A stretch of 22,380 nt of DNA from an uncultured Clostridia bacterium (GTDB taxonomy: Bacteria; Bacillota; Clostridia; Christensenellales; Borkfalkiaceae): assembly GCA_934272745.1 (NCBI GenBank), contig CAKQSI010000035.1, forward strand, positions 1 to 22,380, read 5' to 3'. The position numbers and the translations under genes were made by a program. Of the stretch, positions 1 through 6,599 are shown piece by piece. The notes below the pieces were generated by a model, which was not told where the DNA came from, made no database searches, and saw only the letters and a program-made list of their open reading frames with translations. Numbering within the stretch: position 1 is the stretch's first letter; every line of letters begins with the position of its first letter.

Positions 1-117
1 GGGGTTCGGGCAGAGGGGGGATATTAGCCGGTTCGGCTGGGCATTACGGAGGAGATGCAGGGGTGACGGGAGTTATCGTCGTATTTGTCTGCACCTTACA
101 AAAGGCTTATTGTCACC
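1..117. other. Left-edge stretch, no gene assigned
   Basis: I see no convincing gene here. A GGAGGAG at about 47-53 lies 9 bases before a GTG at 63, which opens a roughly 40-codon plus-strand frame, but that frame runs straight through the GC-rich terminator hairpin at 128-165 and ends in AT-rich sequence, so I do not call it. The stretch between the hairpin and the stop of the neighbouring minus-strand gene at 301 is AT-rich and also holds no gene. Confidence 0.4.
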
Positions 118-127
118 AAATACAAAA

Positions 128-165
128 CGCGCCCGCGGGGCAACTTCCGTTGCCCCGCGGGCGCG
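128..165 (-). terminator. Strong intrinsic terminator of the surface-protein gene
   Basis: There is a perfect 17-bp stem (128-144 with 149-165) closed by a four-base loop. On the minus strand the loop reads GGAA, a GNRA tetraloop, and the stem is followed by TTTTGTATTTGG. It lies about 135 bases past the stop of the minus-strand gene ending at 301, so that message would have a long, AT-rich 3' UTR. The plus-strand flank lacks a clean T-run, so the minus direction is preferred. Confidence 0.7.
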
Positions 166-300
166 CGATCAATCATTATTTATAATCATTCAATGATTAT
201 TCTTAACCATTCAATCTTTATTTGAAATCTTCCGATTACTTTTCGTAACCTTAGAATAACGATCCCGAATTATATATCAATATTATATACTGACAAAAAC

Positions 301-2031
301 TCAGTCTTCTTTATTCTTTTTCTGACCCTTTCTGTACACGATTTCGAGCACGACGATACCGATCAGGCACAGAACGGCGATACCGATAAAGATCGCGGAC
401 AGATAGTTTCTCTGCAGCCAGGTTTTCACCGTTTCGGTCGCCGCAGGACGTTCCACCTTAAAAGTCGTACTTTCGGTAGTGCTGTTGAGGAACTTGTCCG
501 TCGCTTTTACGGTATAACGATAGGTGCCGACGTTTTCGGGCGAGAAGGTCTTACCGTCGGTTTCGATTTCTTCCCACTCTTTCTTGGTTTCGTTCCAGAA
601 CTCCAGCGTTTTGACCGTTTCGTAAGAAGAAGATTCGGTCACGCTGTAGTCGGTCAGATCCACGGTCTTGCCGAGGTAGTAAGTGGATTTCAGGCTGAAC
701 GTGATCTTCGGATCGGTTTCGTCCGTCCCGATGGGAAGGGTGAAGACCGGCGCTGCTTCGTATTCGCCTTCGTTGTCCGAAAGGTCAACGGGAATGACTT
801 TAAAGCGGTAAATACCGACGGCGGACGGCGTGAAGTACGGCTTGCCGGAGGAAACCGTCAGGTAACTCCAGGACGAAGACGAGGGCGCCATGTACGCCAC
901 TTTATAACGCATCGAGAACTTTGCGGTATAGTTGTCGGAGGTTTCGGGAATGGGCAGGTACAGTCTTTCGCTCAACTTGATTTTGGTCGCGAGTTTATCG
1001 ACTTCCGCCTGATAGGCTTCCACGGTGGACATATCCCACACGGGGCGTTCGTTATCTCTTTCGCCGACCGTCACGGTGACGTCGCGCGTGTACTTGCGTT
1101 CGTTATTGTCTTCGGTCTTGGAACCGTCGGTGGTCGTGAAGTTGACCGTATAAACGCCCGTTTTTTTGAACAGAACGTTCGCGCCGTTGACTTTATAATA
1201 GTCGTTGTCGTTCTTCTTGTCGCCGGTATAATTTTCGGACGGAATGCTTTCGTCGTTCGGGGTCACGGTCACGGTCGTGGTAACGGAACCGACGACGTCC
1301 AAGCCCTTGAACAGGAATTCGGTATTGAAATCCACGGGAACCGCCATTGCGTTTTCGCCGGTGAATTTGTTGTAGGTTTCGGGAAGAAGCAGCACGGGAT
1401 CCGCACCGTCAACCACCACGCCGTCCCCTTCGCCCTTGGCAAAGGTTTCGCCGTTAATCTCGGAAACCAGCAAAGAAACGGCGCCGTCCGAAGCGTCTGC
1501 GGAAAGGCGCAGCGTGCCGTACGCCCAGTTGGTTTCGTTGACTTCGCCGGAAAGTTCGGTGCCGTTCAGCACGAATTTCTTTTCCGCGTGGACGAAACCG
1601 ATCTTAAGGTTCGCCGCGTCGGAAATTTCCGCCTTGTCGCCGCCGTTTAAGGAAGCCTTGACGGTACCGTCTTCTTCTTCTTTCGTCAGGACGATCTCGT
1701 TCTGAATATCGTCTTCATCGGCTTTTTTCGCGCCTGTGAAGCGCAGCGAAAACCGGGTGTAATTGAGCGAGTCGAATTTCAGCGTCGCGTCCAGATTCGT
1801 GAAATTGAGGTCGTTTTTATACGTCGCGGCAGAAGCGGAGGGCAGTTTGACGTTTAATCCGCCGTTTTCTCCCACCGTAATTTCGACCGCGGTGCTGGTC
1901 GTTTCAAACAGGTCTGCGGCGTTATACGTGCCGGAAGCCGCGGATACGGAAAACATACCGACCGTACCGAACGACAGGCAGACCGCCGTGACGAGCGTCA
2001 GCATCAGAATGACGAGTTTCTTGTTCTTCAT
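301..2031 (-). CDS. Secreted Ig-like surface protein with C-terminal membrane anchor
   Basis: The product is a 576-residue exported protein of unknown specific function. It starts with a clear signal peptide (MKNKK, a hydrophobic run to about residue 28, then VSAA near 33). Residues about 40-200 look like a beta-sandwich, possibly lectin- or laminin-G-like, with alternating strands and a motif NLDATLKFDSLNY. The rest reads as two or three Ig/cadherin-like modules; each ends in a phrase such as VGTYRYTVKATDK. The C-terminus has one membrane helix (about residues 545-567) and a lysine-rich tail; there is no LPXTG motif. The start at 2031 is chosen over a longer frame to 2070 because TAGGAG precedes it at good spacing and the signal peptide begins there. 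It has its own promoter and terminator, so it is probably monocistronic. An adhesin or glycan-binding role is inference from architecture. Confidence 0.8.
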   Translation of the reverse strand: MKNKKLVILMLTLVTAVCLSFGTVGMFSVSAASGTYNAADLFETTSTAVEITVGENGGLNVKLPSASAATYKNDLNFTNLDATLKFDSLNYTRFSLRFTGAKKADEDDIQNEIVLTKEEEDGTVKASLNGGDKAEISDAANLKIGFVHAEKKFVLNGTELSGEVNETNWAYGTLRLSADASDGAVSLLVSEINGETFAKGEGDGVVVDGADPVLLLPETYNKFTGENAMAVPVDFNTEFLFKGLDVVGSVTTTVTVTPNDESIPSENYTGDKKNDNDYYKVNGANVLFKKTGVYTVNFTTTDGSKTEDNNERKYTRDVTVTVGERDNERPVWDMSTVEAYQAEVDKLATKIKLSERLYLPIPETSDNYTAKFSMRYKVAYMAPSSSSWSYLTVSSGKPYFTPSAVGIYRFKVIPVDLSDNEGEYEAAPVFTLPIGTDETDPKITFSLKSTYYLGKTVDLTDYSVTESSSYETVKTLEFWNETKKEWEEIETDGKTFSPENVGTYRYTVKATDKFLNSTTESTTFKVERPAATETVKTWLQRNYLSAIFIGIAVLCLIGIVVLEIVYRKGQKKNKED

Positions 2032-2181
2032 ATATCTTGCTCCTACTTGTTCGCTTTTCCTGAAATTCACTTTTCCCTATTATCATCTTTTGGAAACAGC
2101 CTTAACGAAGCGTCGTCCGTCCGCCGCCGAAAAAAACCGGAACGGAAATACACGGCGCCTATTTTCGGAAATAGCCTTTTT

Positions 2182-2210
2182 ATTTTATCCTAAATCACCC
2201 GTTTTGTCAA
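2182..2210 (-). promoter_or_regulatory. Sigma-A promoter of the Ig-like surface-protein gene
   Basis: On the minus strand TTGACA (2205-2210) is separated by exactly 17 bases from TAAAAT (2182-2187). The expected start near 2175 gives a leader of about 145 bases before the ATG at 2031. That leader begins with a small CTATTT/AAATAG hairpin. No known riboswitch is recognised in it. Confidence 0.8.
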
Positions 2211-2239
2211 TGTATTTCGCAGATTTCTCGGCACTTTTT

Positions 2240-2268
2240 TTGTTTTTCTTTCATAAATTGAATATAAG
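2240..2268 (+). promoter_or_regulatory. Candidate promoter of the MntP-like gene
   Basis: TTGTTT (2240-2245), a 17-base spacer and TATAAG (2263-2268) form a plausible but imperfect sigma-A promoter reading right. It would give a leader of about 130 bases before the ATG at 2404. Confidence 0.45.
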
Positions 2269-2309
2269 AAGAACTTTTATGTCTTTCCGCGATTATTTTT
2301 TCGGAAACC

Positions 2310-2329
2310 AACCCGCCCTTTTGCGGGTT
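2310..2329 (+). terminator. Small terminator-like hairpin in the MntP-like leader
   Basis: AACCCGC (2310-2316) pairs with GCGGGTT (2323-2329) around a six-base loop, and the next bases are TTG. It lies inside the presumed 5' leader of the 2404 gene. It could be a weak attenuator or simply a stable leader stem; the T-tract is short. Confidence 0.35.
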
Positions 2330-2403
2330 TTGCCGTTCGCCCGTCCCGGAACGCAGTCTACATATTTATTCGTTTTCACCAAAGAACCTCGGGAGGGAGA
2401 ACC

Positions 2404-3015
2404 ATGTCGCCGGTATTTTTGGTTTTTACTGCGCTTTTCGTGTCCTGCGACGCCTGTTTTTGCGGCGTTGCGCTGCCCCGGCAGTCCGGCGGAAGACGCT
2501 GCGGACTGTTTTCCGCGGCTTTCGTCGCGCTTGCGGCGCTGCTGCTTTGCTCTTTTTCCGCAATTTTTTCGTCGCTGTTTACCGACCGCGCCGCGGAAAT
2601 TTTCCAGTCCGCCGGCGGCGTACTGCTTTTATTTTTGGGCGGGGCGGAACTGTTCCGTTTTTCCCTGCAACTTTCGCGTTTCGTCCCCGAAAAGGTGGGT
2701 ACGTCCCCCCGTTTTCGGGAAATTTCCGCTATCCGTTCCGCCGCCAAAGCGGACGGCGGAAAGCCGTTTTCCGGATTCGTTCCGGCGTTTTCCGCAGGAC
2801 TTGCCGCGGGAACGGACGGCGCCGTCGCGGCGCTTTCTCTGATCGTTTCGGGGTATGCGGCAAGCCTTGTCATTATCTCCGTCACGCTGGGGCATTTTCT
2901 TGCCGCGTGGCTGGGGATTCAAACGGCAAAAACGCCCGCCGCCGCTGCTATTTTTGAAAAATACGCCTTTCTGCCGCCCTTTTTCCTGCTCTTTTTAGGT
3001 GCCTCGCGTTTATAA
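2404..3015 (+). CDS. MntP/YtaF-like polytopic membrane protein
   Basis: The product is a 203-residue, very hydrophobic protein with about six predicted membrane segments (roughly 3-20, 35-58, 66-88, 125-148, 150-172, 186-202). An aspartate at residue 16 in a DACFCGVAL context and a second at 138 in GLAAGTDGAVAAL occupy the two half-repeat positions where MntP and YtaF proteins (former DUF204) have conserved membrane aspartates. MntP exports manganese and YtaF is a sporulation membrane protein; which this one is, if either, cannot be settled here. The central loop (about 93-122) is polar. The start is supported by GGGAGGGAG six bases upstream. It is followed by a strong hairpin at 3136-3171 and looks monocistronic. 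The cysteine-rich N-terminus (C15, C18, C20) is unusual for the family. The family call is moderate; substrate is unknown. Confidence 0.6.
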   Translation: MSPVFLVFTALFVSCDACFCGVALPRQSGGRRCGLFSAAFVALAALLLCSFSAIFSSLFTDRAAEIFQSAGGVLLLFLGGAELFRFSLQLSRFVPEKVGTSPRFREISAIRSAAKADGGKPFSGFVPAFSAGLAAGTDGAVAALSLIVSGYAASLVIISVTLGHFLAAWLGIQTAKTPAAAAIFEKYAFLPPFFLLFLGASRL

Positions 3016-3135
3016 AGCAATCCGGGAACGATGCGTCCCGCAAAAAATTTGCGGGCGATATACGCAACGAAACGGCTTCGCGTTTATGATAAATGCGGTT
3101 CTCGCACCGATAGGAGAATATCGCTTATAAAGTGC

Positions 3136-3171
3136 GGTGCCCCGCCGCGACTGTCGTCGCGGCGGGGCGCC
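3136..3171 (+). terminator. Intrinsic terminator between the convergent MntP-like gene and purA
   Basis: A 16-bp stem with a single G-U (3136-3151 with 3156-3171) and a four-base loop is followed on the plus strand by TCTTTCACTTTTTC. It sits between the stops of convergent genes at 3015 (+) and 3263 (-). The minus-strand flank has only a short T-run, so termination is probably better rightward. A second smaller palindrome, CCCGCAAA/TTTGCGGG, lies upstream at 3037-3055. Confidence 0.7.
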
Positions 3172-3203
3172 TCTTTCACTTTTTCATTCCGATCGGTTCT
3201 GCG

Positions 3204-3309
3204 CCGCAAATCAAAAGCGGACGTCATTCTGCATATCGATTATACGCGTTCCGTTCCGCAAATCAAAAACGGACGGAATCCCTCATATCGATATACGCTT
3301 CGCGTTCCG
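3204..3309. repeat. Imperfect tandem repeat straddling the purA 3' end
   Basis: Two copies of a roughly 52-base unit beginning CCGCAAATCAAAA start at 3204 and 3256. Both share GCGGAC/ACGGAC, then CATATCGAT and TACGC followed by GCGTTCCG. The right-hand copy encodes the last residues and stop of purA; the left-hand copy is non-coding and carries the same TCA (stop complement). Confidence 0.7.
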
Positions 3310-4552
3310 CGCCGACGGACACGTAGCGGATAAAGCAGCCGGTCAGTTTTTCGATCGTGTGGATATAATCCAGCGCTTCCTTGGGCAGATCTTCCGCCTT
3401 TCTCGCCTTGGAAATATCGCAGCGCCAGCCGGGAACGGTCACGTTGACCGGTTTGCAGCGATACAGCGCGTCGGTATACGGGAATTCGGTCACTTCCTTG
3501 CCGTCCAGTTCGTAAGCGGTGGTGATTTCCAGCGTGTCGAAGCCGGACAACACGTCCAGTTTGGTCAGCGCGATCTCGTCCGCGCCCTGCATTCTTACGC
3601 CGTAGCGGCTGGCAACCACGTCAAACGGTCCCACTCTTCTGGGTCTGCCGGTCGCGGCGCCGTATTCCCCGCCCGCTTCGCGCAGTTTTTCGGCTTTTTC
3701 GCCGAAGTATTCGCAGACGAACGGTCCTTCGCCCACACAGGTGGAATACGCCTTCATAATGCCCACCACGTTGTCCAGTTTCAGGTTGGGAATGCCCGCC
3801 CCGACGGGCGCGTACGCCGCAATGGTGGACGACGACGAAGTGTACGGGAAAATGCCGAAGTCGATGTCGCGCAAAGCGCCCAGTTGCGCTTCGAACATAA
3901 TATTCTTACCGGCAAGCGCCGCCTGATTTAAATAAGCGCCGCAATCGGCGATATAAGGCAAAAACGGCGTGCCGTACGTTTCCAGATACTCCATCACCGA
4001 TTCTACGGTGATCGGCGCCGCGCCGTAACCCTTTTCCACGACGAGGTTTTTCCATTCCACGAGGTCTTTGACCTTTTCCAAAAGGGTATCTTTGTGCAGA
4101 AGATCGCCCATCTTCAGCACCTTTTTCATATATTTATCGCCGTAAACCGGTCCGATGCCGCGCTTGGTGGAACCGAATTTTTTATCCTTCAGCCGTTCTT
4201 CTTCCAGACAGTCCAGTTGAACGTGATAGGGCATGCAGACGACCGCCCGGTCGGAAATTTTCAGATTCTCCGGCGAAACCGAAATGCCGCCTTCCCTCAG
4301 CCGCGAAACCTCTCCCGCAAGGTGTCTGAGGTCCACCACCATACCGTTTCCCATCACGTTGACCACGTCGTCGCGCAGAATTCCGGACGGCAAAAGGTTG
4401 AGGATAAACTTTCCCTTTTCGTTGATGACGGTGTGTCCCGCGTTGTTTCCTCCCTGATAACGGACGACCACGTCAAACCGATCGGACAGCAGGTCTACCA
4501 TTCTGCCCTTTCCTTCGTCGCCCCAGTTGATACCGACAATCGCTTCCAGCAT
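3263..4552 (-). CDS. purA: Adenylosuccinate synthase
   Basis: This cytosolic enzyme joins IMP and aspartate using GTP to give adenylosuccinate, the first committed step to AMP. The 429 residues match the usual family length. The N-terminal GTP loop reads GINWGDEGKGR, followed by RYQGGNNAGHTV; later come STKRGIGPVYGDK, KAYSTCVGEGPF, GRPRRVGPFD and LTKLDVLSGFD, all standard PurA signatures. The start at 4552 is preferred over a longer open frame to 4690 because AAGGAGAG precedes it at good spacing and homologous proteins begin here. A consensus promoter lies about 90 bases upstream. The C-terminal ten or so residues (from YIDMRD) are encoded by one copy of a tandem repeat and are less family-like. 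It is divergent from the MATE gene and apparently transcribed alone. Confidence 0.97.
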   Translation of the reverse strand: MLEAIVGINWGDEGKGRMVDLLSDRFDVVVRYQGGNNAGHTVINEKGKFILNLLPSGILRDDVVNVMGNGMVVDLRHLAGEVSRLREGGISVSPENLKISDRAVVCMPYHVQLDCLEEERLKDKKFGSTKRGIGPVYGDKYMKKVLKMGDLLHKDTLLEKVKDLVEWKNLVVEKGYGAAPITVESVMEYLETYGTPFLPYIADCGAYLNQAALAGKNIMFEAQLGALRDIDFGIFPYTSSSSTIAAYAPVGAGIPNLKLDNVVGIMKAYSTCVGEGPFVCEYFGEKAEKLREAGGEYGAATGRPRRVGPFDVVASRYGVRMQGADEIALTKLDVLSGFDTLEITTAYELDGKEVTEFPYTDALYRCKPVNVTVPGWRCDISKARKAEDLPKEALDYIHTIEKLTGCFIRYVSVGAEREAYIDMRDSVRF

Positions 4553-4640
4553 AGCATCTCTCCTTGTTAGGTTTTTGTGCCGGGCAAGCCGAAGTTTGCG
4601 TTTTTCGCGCGCCGAGCCCGCTTTGCGGCACCAAGCATGC

Positions 4641-4669
4641 ATTATAAGCGATATTATTTTTTTTGTCAA
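4641..4669 (-). promoter_or_regulatory. Consensus sigma-A promoter of purA
   Basis: On the minus strand TTGACA (4664-4669) and TATAAT (4641-4646) are both perfect and 17 bases apart. Transcription from about 4634 would give an 82-base leader. In it GTGCCG near the start can pair with CGGCAC further on. No known purine riboswitch aptamer is recognised; the leader is short for one plus an expression platform. Confidence 0.85.
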
Positions 4670-4787
4670 GCGATTCCGCCCTCTCCCCAAAAGAAGGGGA
4701 GATTTCCGCGCGGAAAAACTTGCCGGTTATCGCATAAATTTTGCCCGGCTTTCACAGAAAATCCTGCAAAAATTTTTCTCCCCCGGC

Positions 4788-4816
4788 TTGACTTTTTCCG
4801 CAAAAACGGCTATACT
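4788..4816 (+). promoter_or_regulatory. Strong sigma-A promoter of the MATE leader
   Basis: TTGACT (4788-4793), a 17-base spacer and TATACT (4811-4816) form a near-consensus promoter. The expected start at about 4823-4825 lies only a few bases before the ATG of a 20-codon ORF (4828), so that ORF would be nearly leaderless. Confidence 0.85.
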
Positions 4817-4827
4817 ATCCACCGAAA

Positions 4828-4890
4828 ATGAGTGGCAAAAATAGATGCGTAAATCCGATTTTCTTCGGATTTGCGCATTTTTTTGTCTGA
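4828..4890 (+). CDS. Possible 20-residue leader peptide upstream of the MATE gene
   Basis: A short ORF opens at the ATG just after the predicted transcription start and ends with TGA at 4888-4890, three bases before the AGAGG ribosome binding site of the MATE gene. It begins MSGKNRCVNP and ends GFAHFFV. The reading frame runs through the whole intrinsic terminator (4845-4884), so a ribosome translating or stalled on it would interfere with the hairpin. It has no Shine-Dalgarno sequence; with so short a 5' end it would start as a near-leaderless message. That it is translated is inference from position. Confidence 0.45.
   Translation: MSGKNRCVNPIFFGFAHFFV
4845..4884 (+). terminator. Leader terminator (attenuator) in front of the MATE gene
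   Basis: A 14-bp stem with one G-U (4845-4858 with 4865-4878), a six-base loop and a run of seven T (4878-4884) make a canonical intrinsic terminator. It lies between a strong promoter and the MATE start codon with no other gene upstream on this strand. This placement is hard to explain except as conditional termination of the MATE transcript. Confidence 0.8.
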
Positions 4891-4903
4891 AAAGAGGTGT
4901 AAA

Positions 4904-6277
4904 ATGGAACAACTGCAACGAAACAAAATGGCGACCCACCCCGTCAAAGCGCTTTTTATCAAAATGGGATTTCCCATGATCGTTTCCATGGTGCTGCAGG
5001 CGCTTTATAACGTCGTAGACAGCATTTTCGTCGCCAATATGCAAGGCTCCGGCGCGCTTGCCAACGAAGCGCTGACCATCGCCTTTCCCGTACAGATCCT
5101 GATCATCGCCGTCAGCGTAGGCACGGGCGTGGGACTCAACGCTCTTTTATCCAAAAATCTCGGCGAAAAGAATGCCGAGCAGGTCAACGCCGTTGCCGGA
5201 AACGGCGTTTTTCTCGGGCTCGTCATCTACGCCGCGTTTCTTTTGTTCGGTCTGTTTCTTTCCCGGTGGTTTATCGGGCTTTTTTCGGACAATCCGGAAG
5301 TAGTCGATATGGGCAGCGCCTATCTTCGCATCTGCGTCTGTTTTTCGCTCGGCTCTATCGGCTTCGCCGTTTACGAACGCTTTTTGCAATCCACGGGAAA
5401 AACGCTGTTTTCCACTATCGCGCAGATCTCGGGCGCGGCAACCAACGTCGTTTTGGATTACGTTTTCATTTTTCCTTTGGATATGGGCGTTGCCGGCGCG
5501 GCGTGGGCGACGATCCTCGGGCAGTTCGTTTCCCTTTTCATCGCCATGGCGCTGCATTACGGCAAGAATAAAGAAATCGGCGGCAGTCTGAAGTACGTCC
5601 GCCCGCGGTGGGCGGTGATCAAAGCCGTTTACAAAATCGGCATTTCCGCCGCGCTGATGCAGGCGCTGCTTTCGGTCATGATGGCGGGCATGAACGCCAT
5701 TTTAGGCCACGCGAACGCCAACCCCACCGTTCTGGTCGGCTCCTTCGGCATCTATTACAAAATTCAGCAGATCGCGCTTTTCTCCGCGTTCGGGCTTTCC
5801 AACACGATCATCACGCTGCTTTCGTTTTCCTACGGCATGCGGGATAAAGAACGAGCGACCTGCTGCGTCCGGTGCGGCATTACGGACGCCCTCCTCACCT
5901 CGCTTTTCATCACGATTTTGTTTGAAGTCATCGCCGTCCCCCTGTCCCGACTGTTCGCGCTTTCGGGCGGAAGCTCCGCTGCGCTGGTAGACGTCTGCGC
6001 AAAAGCAACCAGAATCGCCGGTCTCAGTTTCGTATTTATGGGCTTCAACGTCGCGGTGCAGGGCGTGTTGCAGGCGCTGGGATACGCCGTCAAACCGCTC
6101 GTTACGGCTTTTCTGCGACTCGTTGTATTCGTCTTTCCCGTCGCGTATCTCTTTACCCTGTCGGGAAACGTATTGAATCTCGTCTGGTGGACTTTTCCGA
6201 TTGCGGAAGTGTGCACCTGCTTTATCTCCGCCCTTTTTCTGCGGCAGGCGTATAAAGATAAAATCGAGAAATTGTAA
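4904..6277 (+). CDS. MATE-family multidrug efflux transporter
   Basis: The product is a 457-residue, 12-helix inner-membrane antiporter of the multidrug and toxin extrusion family (MepA/NorM-like), which expels organic cations and drugs using a Na+ or H+ gradient. The N-terminus ALFIKMGFPMIVSMVLQ followed by ALYNVVDSIFVANM is the standard MATE start, and the matching second-half motif KIGISAALMQALLSVMM begins around residue 250, as expected for the internal duplication. Length is normal for the family. The ATG at 4904 is preferred over an in-frame TTG at 4871 because AGAGGTG lies just before it and the TTG sits inside the terminator stem. Expression is probably controlled by the upstream leader ORF and terminator. 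The transported compound cannot be inferred from sequence. Confidence 0.95.
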   Translation: MEQLQRNKMATHPVKALFIKMGFPMIVSMVLQALYNVVDSIFVANMQGSGALANEALTIAFPVQILIIAVSVGTGVGLNALLSKNLGEKNAEQVNAVAGNGVFLGLVIYAAFLLFGLFLSRWFIGLFSDNPEVVDMGSAYLRICVCFSLGSIGFAVYERFLQSTGKTLFSTIAQISGAATNVVLDYVFIFPLDMGVAGAAWATILGQFVSLFIAMALHYGKNKEIGGSLKYVRPRWAVIKAVYKIGISAALMQALLSVMMAGMNAILGHANANPTVLVGSFGIYYKIQQIALFSAFGLSNTIITLLSFSYGMRDKERATCCVRCGITDALLTSLFITILFEVIAVPLSRLFALSGGSSAALVDVCAKATRIAGLSFVFMGFNVAVQGVLQALGYAVKPLVTAFLRLVVFVFPVAYLFTLSGNVLNLVWWTFPIAEVCTCFISALFLRQAYKDKIEKL

Positions 6278-6345
6278 TTTGTGCCGGCGTAATCCGCTTT
6301 CCGCAAAAAGCATCGTTTTTCACAAAAATCTCCGTTTTGAGGCGT

Positions 6346-6375
6346 AAATTTGCAATTCGACGGCAAATTTGCCGT
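6346..6375 (+). terminator. Possible weak terminator after the MATE gene
   Basis: ACGGCAAATTTGCCGT (6360-6375) is self-complementary and followed by ATTTTC. Its left arm can alternatively pair in AAATTTGC (6346-6353) with GCAAATTT (6363-6370), so two exclusive stems are possible. No better terminator is visible between the MATE stop and the next promoter. Confidence 0.35.
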
Positions 6376-6445
6376 ATTTTCAGCGGTTTAACTTCCCCTT
6401 AACCCACCTATCACGAATTGCGAAGACGAAAGGCGCGCCGCTTTC

Positions 6446-6475
6446 TTGACAAAACCCGTTCCCCTTTGCTAAGAT
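6446..6475 (+). promoter_or_regulatory. Sigma-A promoter of asnA
   Basis: TTGACA (6446-6451), an 18-base spacer and TAAGAT (6470-6475) form a plausible promoter, giving a leader of about 118 bases before asnA. Confidence 0.65.
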
Positions 6476-6486
6476 AGCCGAAAAAC

Positions 6487-6587
6487 TTCGGGCAGGCGAG
6501 CGGATACCCGGTCGCACAAAAACGCAACGCGCAGTAAATACCCCGCTAAAACGAGGCAATCCCGTCCGCTTCCGTCCGCCGCCCGAA
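6487..6587 (+). promoter_or_regulatory. Closed structured leader of asnA
   Basis: Bases 6487-6504 can pair with 6571-6587 as 7 + 4 + 5 base pairs (TTCGGGC, GGCG, GCGGA with their partners; single-base bulges between). This would close almost the whole leader into one domain ending directly at the AAAGGAG ribosome binding site. It is too short for a standard T-box and I see no T-box signature, so the regulator class is unknown. Confidence 0.4.
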
Positions 6588-6599
6588 AAGGAGCCTTTC

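Noticed and set aside
63..183. Small plus-strand ORF from a GTG after GGAGGAG
   Set aside because: It reads through a perfect 17-bp terminator stem into AT-rich DNA and has no recognisable product.
2270..2403. yybP-ykoY manganese riboswitch before the MntP-like gene
   Set aside because: The conserved core sequences of that riboswitch are not visible in the leader.
1763..2842. 359-residue plus-strand frame
   Set aside because: It spans two genes and a promoter region, is Phe/Arg/Ser-rich as expected for an off-frame reading, and lacks a start signal.
6482..6599. T-box riboswitch controlling asnA
   Set aside because: The leader is too short and shows neither the T-box sequence nor a terminator/antiterminator pair.
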